From Erigeron canadensis (taxonomy: Eukaryota > Streptophyta > Magnoliopsida > Asterales > Asteraceae): a stretch of 64,000 bases of DNA. The stretch spans positions 16,990,501-17,054,500 of the forward strand of contig NC_057761.1 in the NCBI RefSeq assembly GCF_010389155.1. Direction: 5' to 3'. The first letter of the stretch is position 1. Every line of letters starts with the position of its first letter. Positions 41,549 through 52,604 of this stretch are shown piece by piece. The notes beneath the pieces are model-generated. The model was not told where the DNA came from. It was given only the letters and a program-made list of their open reading frames with translations, and did no database searches. The position numbers and the translations under genes are program-made.

Positions 41549-42999
41549 TGATGAGCGTCCAAATTGTGATAAAAACCCCTATTGAAAGGCTTCATTTCTA
41601 TGTCTAAATGAGTTAATATTCCGGAACTCTTGGTACTTAATGAATTGCATGTTTATATAGGTTCACGGAAGATGCGAGAGAGGTTAAATGGCATCAAGTA
41701 ACTCAGGAGGGAAGCCTATGATGATTACAAGACACAAAGAAGCGATTCGGAGCTGAACAAAGATGCGGGAGGTGCAGCAGGAACCACCAGCGCCGCTGGC
41801 CAGTCATCTACTAGCGCCGCTGGAGAAATCCAGCGCTGCTCCCTCAAGCATCCCAGCGCCGCTGGTCCATCAGGCCCACTCACCAGTGCCGCTGGTAAGC
41901 CCACCAGCGCCGCTGGTGAGCCCAGTTCAAGAGACCGACTCTGCTTCCTATTTAAGTCAAACTAACCCTCAAAACCCTAAAAAGAGAGCCGAAACAGCAG
42001 CCCTAACCGCCCAACAACACCCCTAGGTCGATTTTGCAGATTCCAAGAAGGTTTTGGAGCTTCTAACGCCTTCCGATCTTCATCCTCGGTCTAGATCTAG
42101 TTTTCTATTTATCTTTTATTCGTTTGAACTATGTCTTTCATATTTTCAGACTTTGTTATTCCATTAATAATGCTAGGCTAGGGCTGGATCCATGTTTATT
42201 AGTAGGTCATGTTATTATTGGTTTAATTCTGATGGTTGTCTATGATCATACACTAGGACTAACATGCTAGGACAGAAAACGACTAGTCGGTCTTTAACTA
42301 GAAGTAAAAAGTGATTCACTTGTAACCGAGGGATCCAGAACCATAATAACTAGATTGAATTGAACATGATGCTTAACAATGTCAGACAAGATCCTTTGAC
42401 TTGGAAACAAGCACTGTGGTCACTGGAGGGAATTATATCTGGTCATGGCTTAAGAGCCGGGTAACTAAAAGATGAACTTGTAACACAAACTTTAGGCCGT
42501 TTAATGCTTAGACAATGAATCTAACGAGAATTTGTCTATAGAGTAGTGTGAGTCTAGCGACAACACTAGTAACTTAGGTAAGGTGAATCTAACGAGAATC
42601 TGAGCCCTGACGAAGTTTCCAATAGTATAACAAACCAGTAGAACTAGTATTTGGTCGTACCATGAGATCTGAGATGTCCAAACAAGTATTTTAATTTAAT
42701 TACTGTTATTTGTTTTTTCAATTCTATTTTCAGGTTAAGCCCCTCACTACTAGTATGTGGCTTAGAGTTTATTTTCTGCAATTAATTACTTAAAATAGGA
42801 AATCGTGACAAACCCCCAACCTTTAGGATTACACTTAGGTATAGATTAAACAGTGCAACGCGTCCCTGCGAACGATCCTGTAGCTTACCACTAGTCTATA
42901 CTACATCAACCGGGTTCGCTGCCCGTAAGTGTGGTTTTGTTTAGTTTAGTTACTTGTACAACATATAAATTTAAAGACCCGTAAAACAAACGCATATCA
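41549..42999 (+). repeat. 3' LTR of element F
   Basis: It is homologous over its length to 34670-36237, apart from a deletion of about 100 bp and small indels. Its palindrome cluster is 41787-41916, with copies at 41787, 41811, 41830 (degenerate), 41853, 41883 and 41904. Compared with the 5' LTR it lacks the second unit and has an extra unit near the end. AGAGG follows at 43000-43004. Confidence 0.93.
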
Positions 43000-43425
43000 A
43001 GAGGACCAGCCCCACCTCTCGCCTTCAGTTCGTGCACTTGAGTCTAGATCTCCTAGGGACACGAACTTGGAAGCTCAGTTAAGTACTTATGCCAGAACAA
43101 GCGGAGAGGGACCCACTTTGTATGACCTTCTAGGACAGCTTGGAAGTCCTGCCTTAGCTAACATCATGCCAGCTTTAGCCGCAGGCAATAGTCCTTAAAC
43201 AGAGACTGAGAGATAGTATGAACGCTAAGGTAACACTGTTGTTTCTCAGGATCAACCTGAGACTGTATTAACGGGCATTCTTAGTGACCCCGATGTTGTT
43301 AGTGGTGTTGCCCTACAACAACTTCCGGACAGTGATTTATCACAGTCTAGGACACAACTCGATTCTGGTTGTGAAGCCAATGAATCTGAAACTGCTGGTG
43401 ACGGTCTATCCCGAGGATCTGCAGG
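43000..43425 (+). repeat. tandem duplication inside accessory ORF E, unit 2 (right part)
   Basis: The sequence resumes AGAGGACCAGCCCCACCTCT and matches 33352-33770 of unit 1 up to CTATCCCGAGGATCT. This shows that element F inserted after the 1.27-kb duplication had formed. Confidence 0.87.
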
Positions 43426-43429
43426 AAAT

Positions 43430-45606
43430 CCTAAAACAGCTTCAGCTGGTTTAGTTCACACCACAAGTGTGCCTACAACCTCCGGGTTGGTTTCACCATC
43501 TTCTCAAACACCAACACCAATTCAAACAACACAAACACTCCAACAAACTTCATCCACTTCCCACCAACAACAAAAAGACAACACTTGCAATCATCTATTA
43601 CAAATCTTGAGGTCTAAAGGTGATATGATTAACATGATTGACAGGGGAGTGTTGAATGCCTTGGAGTTAAGAGGTAGAGAACTTGATCATGCGCATCAAG
43701 TCAAAGCTTTGAAAGAGCAAGTACAAAGTCAGAAGGCTGAATATGATGCTAAACTTGCTGCTTTTGAGCTGAGGTTGATTGCTCTAGAGTCTTGCCGACC
43801 GGCCTCGGTTTCTATAAGACGGGATGATCCTTATTCTGATGATCACCCCGAGGGGGAGAACCAAGGAGATGGTCAAGCCAATGATGTTAATACTTCGGCA
43901 AGAGTTGAAGGTATTAGTGGTGATGTAGAAATGGGGGAAAGAAATGAAGGTGCAAATCAAGAAGTGATTGAAGATCAAGCAGAACTGGATAGATTAGCTT
44001 AATGTAGAGCTAAGTCTGATGAAATGTGGATAGAGCTTCGTTTAAATGTTAAAAAGGTTGAAAATGTTGAAAGCAGGGCTGAAATAAGAAGAAGATTAGA
44101 AGAAGTGTTTGGTATGGGAGAGATAGAAGGAGAAGAAGAAGAAGAAGAAGAGATATTTGATGAAGATATTGTGGATGAGGCGTTAGAAGGAGAGGCAGAC
44201 GCAGAAGCAATTAAAGACAACATTGTGTTGAGTGTTCCGGAATTTGTAGAGACTCGAAGACCTACTGAAGAACCAGTGTTTGAAGAATTTGATGATCTTG
44301 ATTATTTTACAACTGGTCCTTCATGTAGAAATGAAGCCAAAGAGTCAACAAATCCGTCTGTGTCAACTCCAAAGCAATATTCCTTCAATAATTTTGAAGG
44401 GTTTGATAAGTTGAGAAAAACTCCTAAAGCCGTTTCTCAAGATTTCAAGAAGTCTACTTTCAAGCAAGTGTTAAGAGAAGCAATCATTTCTGAAGAAGAA
44501 CCACTTCCTGACTACTTCCCTATAGAACTGACTGAAGAACAATGGAACTTCGTGAATAGAGGGTACTTCCTAAGAGATCAAACAAGAATGGTTGCACTTG
44601 GTATTAAGCCAAAGCAAGCTGCAATCAAGTTAAGATTTTTGGAAGAAAGAGCATTTCCGATCTTCTGCGGAGCTACTAAGGTTGTCAAAGTAGAAAGACC
44701 AGAATTTGCTGCTATGTATAAGTTTAAGGATCCAAAGCAAGTTGAAGAATACAGATCTCTCCTTAAACTTACAGATAGCTACAATCCAAATATTCTTGAT
44801 ATCAAAGGAAGTTCAGGATCGTGGTGCTTATCAGAGTGATTTTGATAAGGAAAACTCACATCTCTATACCTTGTTTTCATGTAAAGAGAGAAAATGGCTT
44901 GATCTACAAATTCAATGAAGCTCACTTCAAACTTTTGCCTGTTGATGACATAATTTTTCTCTACAACCACTACGTCAATGCCATTCAAAGGTATCATGAG
45001 GATCTTATTGCTTTTGATGCAGTGAAGAGATACATGTCCAGTGTTGTTCAACATGCATCATTAAAAGATTTTCAGATCAGATTTGAATTGGTTAAAAGGA
45101 AGATTAATGTTCCGTACCCAGATCAAAGTCTTTATACAGAAGATATAGAAAAGCTTAATATTGGTCATGTTCTGGAGAAACCAACACTTGGAGTTTTTTT
45201 TCTTAACAACAGAAAGAAGAAGATATTTGTTAAAATGAGTGACCTTGCTTCTTACTCTGATGGAACCTTAGAATTTTGCAAGAATGTACTGTTATGCTTA
45301 TATGAAGATGAAGAATTTGATTAAAAGAAAGCACTACTTGATAGGGTAATCAACAAGATTGATAAGAGACTGGGTTTCAGAGAAAGTATCAGAATGATAA
45401 GGGAAGCAAAGAATGTTAAGAAGTCCAAGTATGTTGAGAGAAGAAAGGGAAGATGTTGGATCAAGTATGAACCTAGTAATGTTTTGGGACCACATAATCT
45501 TCCTCCAAAAGACTATGAAGCAAACATGGTGGTCCCCGACGATAAACCAGAAGGTGACAACTGGTTCTGGCATACAAACAAGAACATACCAAATACTCGA
45601 GCTTAA
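43430..45606 (+). pseudogene. accessory ORF of element E, coiled-coil and C-terminal domain
   Basis: A Ser/Thr/Gln-rich stretch leads to a coiled coil (LELRGRELDHAHQVKALKEQ, AEYDAKLAAFELRLIALES). The coiled coil is comparable to TALESQLKLQ in families A/B. After a TAA at 44000 the same frame continues through a Glu-rich run, FVETRRPTEEPVFEEFDD, LPDYFPIELTEEQWNFVNRG and FKDPKQVEEYRSLLKL to 44839. A frameshift leads to HFKLLPVDDIIFLYNHYVNA, LKDFQIRFELVKRKINVPYP, a TAA at 45322, then ARNVKKSKYVERRKGRCWIK-like sequence and a final stop at 45604. Unlike A, there is no intron-like interval between middle and C-terminal domains. Function unknown. Confidence 0.7.
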
Positions 45607-45645
45607 AGACTGTTGATTCTCGGATACATTTTGGCAAATCACTAC

Positions 45646-45657
45646 TAAGGGGGAGAT
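45646..45657 (+). other. polypurine tract of element E
   Basis: CTAAGGGGGAGAT precedes TGTTAG at 45658. AAGGGGGAGATTGTTAG is the classic junction of a plant copia 3' LTR. Confidence 0.9.
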
Positions 45658-45990
45658 TGTTAGAAATATTATTTCTAGTAGTTGATTTGTATTTGATCAT
45701 ATTTTGTACTTGTTTGTAATTTTCATAAGTATGGAAGGGGGTCTAATGTAAATTGTATAGAGGTATATAAAACCCCCTCCATAGCTTAGTATTGTAACCT
45801 TTAACATCAAGCAATCCAGTCTTTCAACACACACTCTTTCTCTCTCGGCACCTACACACACTTACACACACACAACCTCCATTAACACACACTAAAACAC
45901 ATACTTAAGCTCAATTATCATCATTACACGTTCTTTTGTAAGTCAACATCTTCACTCAGGAATGCCTTTGTGCTTCCTTCTGGGGAACTT
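45658..45990 (+). repeat. 3' LTR of element E (right end uncertain)
   Basis: It starts TGTTAGAAATATTATTTC, with a small palindrome TAGAAAT-ATT-ATTTCTA at 45661-45677. A TATA-like TATATAAA lies at 45764-45771, followed by a long pyrimidine/CA-rich leader. No terminal CTAACA or primer site is found before the sequence changes at 45991, so the LTR is probably truncated. Confidence 0.75.
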
Positions 45991-46070
45991 TGTCACACCC
46001 CAACTAAGGCGGAAAACACAGGATGCGACGCATAGTACACGCGTCATGGATATTACGTAGAGTAGCTACA
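45991..46070 (+). repeat. probable gypsy LTR 5'-end fragment
   Basis: TGTCACACCCCAACTAAGGC is the kind of terminus that begins many plant Ty3/gypsy LTRs. Only about 80 bp remain before LINE3 starts. Confidence 0.4.
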
Positions 46071-48530
46071 TGGAGACAATAAAGCACCAGGTCCAGATGG
46101 TTTCTCTTCAGTTTTCTTCAAGAATGATTGGGATTTAGTGGGAAAAGATGTTTGTCCTGCAATTAAAGATTTCTTTCGTAATGGTAGACTGCCAAAAGGT
46201 ACTAACCATACTAGTATTGCTCTTATCCCAAAGAAAACATCCCCAACTCTTATTACTGATTACAGGCCAATTTCATGCTGCAATTTTATTTATAAATGTA
46301 TCAGTAAAATCCTTACTAACAGGTTGAAGGATGTTTTAGACGATATTGTGAGTACCTCCCAATCTGCGTTTGTTCCAGGTAGGAGCATCTCAGATAATAT
46401 TCTTCTTACATAGAAATTGATGCACAACTACCATTTGAATAGAGGAGCTGCGAGGTGTGCTTTTAAAATTGATATTCAGAAAGCCTATGACACTGTAGAT
46501 TGGAAATTCTTGCGAAATATTATGCTCAAATTTGGATTTCATCCAAAGATGGTTGCATGGGTCATGGCTTGTGTTACTACTCCTACGTATTCCATCAGTG
46601 TTAATGGTAATTTACATGGTTTCTTTGAGGGGAAAAGAGGACTCAGGCAGGGGGATTCTATGTCACCATATCTATTTACACTAGTTATGGAGGTCCTCTC
46701 TCTCCTCCTAAAACAGGCTGCCAAAGACACTAATGGGTTTCGGTTCCATAAAAAGTGTGAAGAACAGCATATCATCAATGTCTGCTTTGCGGATGATTTA
46801 TTCCTATTTGCCCATGGTGATATCATATCAGCTAGAATGATTATGGAAACCATGAACAATTTCAAGAACATGTCAGGTCTGGTTCCTAGCATTCCTAAAA
46901 GCACCATATTTTTTTTTTTGTAACGTTTCGGATCAGGTGAAACAAGATATTCTTGATATTATGCCATTCGAAGAAGGTAGTTTACCAATTAAGTATTTGG
47001 GTGTTCCCCATATATCATCTCGGCTGCTATACCAAGATTGCAAAGTCTTATTGGAAAGAATGGAGAACAAAATAAATGATTGGAGAAACAAGTCGTTATC
47101 ATTTGCAGGTAGGCTTCAATTAATTATTTCTATCCTTTCATCGTTATATAACTACTGGGCCTCTGTTTTTGTTCTTCCAACACGTCTTATGGCGGAACTA
47201 GAACAAAAAATGAGAAAGTTCCTGTGGAGTCATGATTCGATCCATAAAGGGAAAGCTAGAGTAGCCTGGAAAGCTATTTGTGTACCGAAATATGAAGGTA
47301 GATTGGGAATACGGAGGGTGGCTGATGTCAACAAATCACTTATGACAAAACACATTGTTAGCATCCTATCTAAGCATAATTCCTTATGGGTTCAATGGAT
47401 CCATACACACAAGCTTAGAGGAGCTCATTATTGGCAAGTGCAACCGAAGGGTACTATGAGCTGGGGATGGAGGAAGATTCTGCAACAAAGACATACTATT
47501 CGACCACTCTTAAAACATAAAATTGGTGATGGCAGATCCACGTCTATGTGGTACGATAACTAGAGTGATATTGGTCCTTTAATCAATTGTATATCTACAC
47601 GAGAGATCTATAGGGCAGGTTTCTCCTTGACTGATAAAGTTGCTGACCTCATTGATAACGGTGTTTGGAGGTGGCCTATTGCTTGGTATGATTTATTTCC
47701 TGTGTTAATAGATTGTACAGTTCCGACTCTTAACAACAACAAAAACGATAGGCTTATACTGCGCACTCTTGAGGGCGTGGAATTGGATTATTCAGCTGCT
47801 AATGTTTGGGAGCTGATGAGGTATAAAAGAGATCCTGTATTATGGGTTGAGTTGGTGTGGTTTTCGAGTTGTATACCTAGGCACTCGTTACTCCTATGGA
47901 TGGTTATGAATAAGAAACTAAAGACCCATGACAGGCTCAAACCGTGGGAGGTAGGGGGAGCTGTTAACCTTAATCTTGTTTGTTGTTCTATTTGTAAAAC
48001 AGGTAGAGACTCCCACGGCCATCTCTTCTTTGAATGCGCTTTTGCTACTCAAGTGTGGAATCTGGTTCGCGATATGGCAAATATGCATGACATCCCTGCT
48101 AAATTAAAAGATATATCTGATCACTTGATTCCCCTGGCAAGAAGTAAATCAGCAAACAGCATCATTGGTAAGCTGATCTTTGCAGCTACCACTTATTTTG
48201 TATGGCAAGAGCGGAATAATCGGATGTTTATAAATGATACTCGCTCTCCTGCTCAGTTGAAGAATACTATTCTTGATACGGTTCGCTATAAGATAGCGAG
48301 TATCCATGTGTTAGAGAAATGGAATTTGGCAAGTCAAGATAGATGAGCTTAAGAAATCCATGTGTAACCTATTAGTGCTTTTACGTGTAGTAATAGGCTG
48401 ATAACTTTGTAGTTGTTTTGTTTCTTTTCGTTAAACCAAGATGTGGCATGTCACGTCTTGGATTTAATTTGGCATTCAGCCATATTACTTGTTATATTTG
48501 TTTGATGATGATATAAAAGTTGAAACGGGG
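46071..48530 (+). mobile_element. LINE3, 5'-truncated copy nearly identical to LINE1
   Basis: The copy starts in the RT (GGAGACAATAAAGCACCAGG) and extends through the full ORF2 C-terminus and a 3' UTR to about 48530. 5' truncation is normal for LINEs. Over the shared part the protein differs from LINE1 at only a few residues. It has what LINE1 lacks: the end of ORF2 and the 3' UTR. No target duplication or clear poly-A was found. Confidence 0.9.
46074..48345 (+). pseudogene. LINE3 ORF2: reverse transcriptase and zf-RVT
   Basis: RT motifs are [61 protein letters not shown] (Ser for the usual Pro) and CFADDLFLFAHG. The zf-RVT region has PRHSLLLWMVMNKKLKTHDR and CCSICKTGRDSHGHLFFEC, and the tail ends FVWQERNNRMF...NLASQDR at 48345. 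Breaks: TAG at 46411 (also in LINE1), an expanded T run near 46910-46920 that shifts the frame, and TAG at 47561. Confidence 0.9.
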
Positions 48531-49191
48531 TAACCCTTTACCCATAATAAGCAGAGAGAAAAGAGTAATTGTTGATGATTGGAATTAAATGAAGGAATGT
48601 GAAATGAAAGTGAATAAGTGAAAGTAAATACAGGGTATTTATAAGCTGGATTCACAATCCCAAAGAATAAACAAGAATATTTTATTATCAAAAATCAAAA
48701 CTTTTAGATATTTTGTAAAAAATGAGTTTGAATTTTGATCCAAAACATTCAATTCCTAATGTCAGCATTAAATGCTACGACGGCTTATATATCCACTCGC
48801 CCACTAACTTTTCACAATCCCAATAAAAGTGCATCTTTTTACAACATGGTAATGACACGTCATGTGACAGTTGTGAGTGGGTTAAAACACTCGAGTATTA
48901 TCATGTGTCACACAATTGACCAAGTATTCTTACCGTTATGAAAATCTGGTTAACCTCTAGTTTGAAGATGAGACAAAACATTTACACTGGAGGAACAGTC
49001 CAGTGCCAGTTTCAACTGGAGAACTCTCCAGTTGCAAAAGCAATTTTTTTGTTAGAAAAATGTTTTGAGTCTTTTCCCCCTAAACACGAGATCCATTTGA
49101 TCAAGGACTGGTTTTTGAGTACATCAAGGCGTTCAATCTCCAACCAATCAAGGATCACCTGAACCATCCTCAACTGGAGGGTCTCACCAGT
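48531..49191. other. noncoding region between LINE3 and copia C
   Basis: The part nearest C is the 3' UTR of that minus-strand element (aligned purine tract TAGGGGGAAAAG on the minus strand near 49080). The rest has no ORF. No 3' LTR of C is recognisable by comparison with its 5' LTR, so C has probably lost it. Confidence 0.5.
48985..49034. repeat. palindromes with CACTGGA/CAACTGGAGA arms
   Basis: CACTGGA (48985-48991), 7-base loop, TCCAGTG (48999-49005), then CAACTGGAGA (49013-49022), 2-base loop, TCTCCAGTTG (49025-49034). Both stems are perfect. They lie in the 3' noncoding part of element C and share the element's ACTGG/CCAGT word. Confidence 0.9.
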
Positions 49192-49893
49192 TTAATGAGG
49201 ATTTAACATGCCCAGTTCGCTGATGAGATGTTTAAAAGTTTTCTCATCAAGAGGTTTTGTAAAAACATCAGCTAACTGTTTGTCAGTGGGAATGAAGTGT
49301 ATTTCAATATCTCCTTTCATAACATGGTCACGAATGAAATGATACCTGATGTCAATGTGTTTTGTTCTGGAGTGCATCACTGGGTTGTGAGATATAGCAA
49401 TTGCACTGGTGTTGTCACAAAAAATTGGGGTTCTTGAGTATTTCATACCATAATCAAGTAACTGGTTTTTGATCCAAAGAATCTAGGCACAACAACTGGC
49501 TGCAAAAATGTACTCTGCCTCAACAGTTGACATTGAGACTGAAGTCTGCTTCTTACTGGTCCAACTCACCAGTTTTCCCCCTAGGAAGTGACATCCACCA
49601 GTTGTTGACTTTCTATCAATCTTACACCCTGCATGATCTGACTTTGAATAACCCATTAGATCTAACCCTAAGCCTTTGGGATACCAAAGACCAAGGCTAG
49701 GGCACCCTTTCAGGTACCTGAAAATGCGCTTAACAGCATGCAAATGTGATTCTTTTGGGTTAGCCTGAAATCTGGCACATAAACATGTTGCAAACATTAT
49801 ATCTGGTCGACTTGCAGTTAAATACATCAGTGAACCAACCATTCCACGATATTCTTTTTGGTCCACTGGTTTTCCATTTGGGTCAGAATCCAA
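49192..49893 (-). pseudogene. RNase H of element C
   Basis: The chain reads [35 protein letters not shown], then after a TAG near 49482 IFCDNTSAIAISHNPVMHSR, TKHIDIRYHFIRDHVMKGDI and DKQLADVFTKPLDEKTFKHL, ending LGMLNPH. These are the conserved RNase H blocks of copia pol. Confidence 0.9.
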
Positions 49894-49895
49894 AT

Positions 49896-50700
49896 TTAAA
49901 GGAGCTGCAATGGGTATGGTTTTTGATGGGATTGAATCAAATTTGTATTTTCTAACAAATTTCTGACATATTTTTCTTGGTTAATAAAGATACCATCCAT
50001 GGTTTGTTTAATTTGCAGACCTAAGAAAAACGTTAATTCTCCCATTAAACTCATTTCATATTCAGTAGACATGATTTTTGAAAACTTTTCACACATTGCA
50101 TCATCAGTTGACCCAAATATAATGTCGTCAACATAAATTTGTACCAGTAAGATATTACCTTTTTCTTTCAAGATAAACAAGGTATTATCTATTGCACCTC
50201 TTAGAAAACCATGTTTAAGAAGATGTTTGGTTAAAGTGTCATACCAGGCTCTGGGAGCTTGTCTAAGACCATACAATGCTTTGTTCAGTCTATATACCCA
50301 GTGAGGATGCTTCTCATTAATGAAGCCTGGAGTCTGTTTAACATACACTTCTTCTTCCAATGTTCCATTGAGGAACGCACTTTTGACATCCATCTGGTAG
50401 ACTTTGAATTGTAGATGGGCTGCATAAGCCAAAAAAATTCGTATGGCTTCAAGTCTAACTGGAGCAAAAGTCTCATCAAAATCAACACCTTCTGCTTGAC
50501 AGTAACCCTTGGCAACCAATTTGGCTTTGTTTCTTACCACATTACCATCTTCATCCATCTTGTTTCTGTAAACCCATCTAGTTCCAATAGGTTCCTTCTT
50601 CAACCCTGGTGGACAAGGAACAAGTTCCCATACATTGTTCCTTTCAAACTGGATAAGCTCTTCTTGCATTGCTTCTACCCAGCTTGGGTCTTCTAAAGCC
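49896..50700 (-). pseudogene. reverse transcriptase of element C
   Basis: Motifs in order: [94 protein letters not shown], the catalytic [13 protein letters not shown] and [20 protein letters not shown]. The usual FAPVARLEAIR has lost one residue. The catalytic site is intact; the frame breaks only at the ends. Confidence 0.92.
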
Positions 50701-50708
50701 TCGTCAAT

Positions 50709-52604
50709 CTACTTTGGTTTAATTACAGATAAGAAGGTGACGTTCAAGCATTGTTCACTTGTGGCTCTTCTAGTCTGAACCCCACTACTTGGATCTCCAA
50801 TTATCTGCTCAATTGGATGCGCTTGTGTCCATTTAGTGTATTGACTAGGCTGATGTACAACAATATCAGTGCAAGTAACCTGAGGAACCTCCACAGTTGT
50901 TGAAACTGGAGGAGGATCAGTCCAAACTTCTTCAACATCATCATCAGAGTCAATGAGATCACGATTTGCATCGTGGAATTCTTCAGTTGAAGGCACATCT
51001 TGAACAACTGGAGAACTTAGAGTCTGAACTGGTTCTGATATTGGAGTGGCACGAACATCAGATCCAATCACCAGTTTTTGTGGTAAATTAAAACTGATGG
51101 AGGGATAGAATGAAGTGTCACTAGAGCTTTTCTTCTGTGCAACTGGTTCCAAGTCTTGGTGACTGGAAACATCTTCTGGTGTAGAAACTGATTGATGAAC
51201 TTGATCAGATACACCAAAATCAACTGGAATAACTGGAGATAAATCAAGGCTTGGTCGTTTATTGATTGCTTTATTTGATTCATCAAATGTGACATGAATT
51301 GTCTCATGCACCTTTTGGAGTCTATAATTATAAACTCTATAGGCCTTTCTGATATCTGAATAACCCACAAAGACACCTTCGTCAGCCTTTGCATCAAACT
51401 TACCCAACTGACTAGAATCGTTAAGAATATAAACTGGACAACCAAATACATGGAAATAACCAATATTTGGTTTACGATTCCATAGGACTTCATAGGCAGT
51501 CTTCCTATGTCTCTTGACATAAAGTGACCGATTCTGGGTATGGCAAGCAGTTGCTACAGCTTCAGCCCAAAAACTGGTTGGAAGACCTGATTCAGATAAC
51601 AAACTTCTTGCAGATTCAATCAATGTGCGATTCTTTCTTTCAACCACACCATTTTGCTCTGGAGAACGAGCTGAAGAGAAGTTTTGGGAAATGCTAGTGT
51701 CATTGCAAAATGATTCCAATTCTTTATTTATAAATTATGTACCATTATCACTTCGCAATTGACGCACTTTCTTGGTATACTTGAGCTCAATTCTTTTGAT
51801 GAGAGAGATGATTTCACCAGGTGCATCACTTTTTGATCTGATGAACACCACCCAACAGTATCTGGTGTATTCATCAACCACGACTAAAGTGTATCTCTTA
51901 CCAGCTTTAGTTTGAACATTCACTGGACCAAAGAGATCCATATGTAACATGTGAAGAGGTTCAGTGATGCTGAAGTTTTGCCTGGTTTTGAAACTGGCCC
52001 TTTTCTTCTTGCCCATCTCACATCCTGGACATGGCCTCTCCTTTTTAAAAGAGATTAAAGGTTTCCCATCCACCAGTTGCTTTCTCGATAATTTATTAAT
52101 GTTTTTGAAATTTAGGTAGGATAACCTCTTATGCCATAGCCAGTTGGTGTCCTCATCAGCTTTTGCATAGAAACAATGCTCTTTTGGAGCTGGTTCCTTG
52201 TCCATTATGTACACATTTCCCTTTCTTGGAGCAATCATTACCACTTGCCAATCCTTGTTAAAAATGGTGCCTTGTGCAACATCGAACAAAACTCTGAAGC
52301 CATCATCACATAGTTGACTTACACTGATCAGGTTATATATCAAACCATTTACAAATGCAACTTTAGTGAATTTGACTTGTCCATTGTTAAGCACACCATA
52401 TCCTTCAGTTTTTCCACTACCATCATTACCAAAAGTCATTGTCGGTCCATCTTGGACAATGAACTCTTCCAGCAGGGGCTTACATCCTGTCATAGTCCGT
52501 CCAGCTGAGCTGTTCAGATACCAGATATGCTTCTTTCGATCGCCCTGCACACCCACAAAATTCTTAGTTGTTTTTGTGAACCCATCTTTTCTTGATGGGT
52601 TCAC
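50709..52604 (-). pseudogene. protease and integrase of element C, protease Asp replaced
   Basis: The protease site reads HIWYLNSSAGRTMTG. The family pattern is WYLDSG, so the catalytic Asp codon is replaced by AAC (Asn) and Ser-Gly-Cys by Ser-Ser-Ala. The zinc module LWHKRLSYLNFKNINKLSRK has Ser for the usual Gly before the second His region, followed by CPGCEMGKKKR. Integrase has LHMLHMDLFGPVNVQTKAGK, LRSDNGT, a TAA near 51734, and QNGVVERKNRTLIESARSL. The C-terminal part (FHVFGCPVYILNDSSQLGKF, EGVFVGYSDIRKAYRVYN) is complete, and the chain continues into the linker ending IEQIIGDPSSGVQTRR. Confidence 0.9.

Larger units (their letters stand above)
34670..42999 (+). mobile_element. complete but pol-less Ty3/gypsy element F (8,330 bp)
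   Basis: LTRs of 1,568 and 1,451 bp begin TGATGAGCGTCC and end in CATCA or TATCA; they enclose an Asp-tRNA-type primer site, gag, protease and a polypurine tract, and are flanked by AGAGG (34665-34669 and 43000-43004). The gag and protease style, the TTGGGAGGCAACCCAA motif and the CTTAAGTGTGGGGG tract point to the Athila/Tat group of plant gypsy elements (from memory). No RT, RNase H or integrase is seen anywhere inside, so it must be mobilised in trans or is dead. Confidence 0.93.
30780..45990 (+). mobile_element. copia element E, 3' half only, interrupted by element F
   Basis: A hairpin-bearing noncoding region, a long accessory ORF, a polypurine tract (CTAAGGGGGAGAT) and the start of a 3' LTR (TGTTAGAAATATT) form the 3' half of a Ty1/copia element. 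No gag, pol or 5' LTR of this element is present. Removing element F (34670-42999) and one AGAGG restores continuity of the duplicated accessory segment. The left limit is approximate because the spacer has no defined start. Confidence 0.75.

Noticed and set aside
46071..48530. LINE3 as a recent active insertion
   Set aside because: No target duplication or poly-A tail was found, and the ORF is broken by TAG, a T-run frameshift and another TAG.
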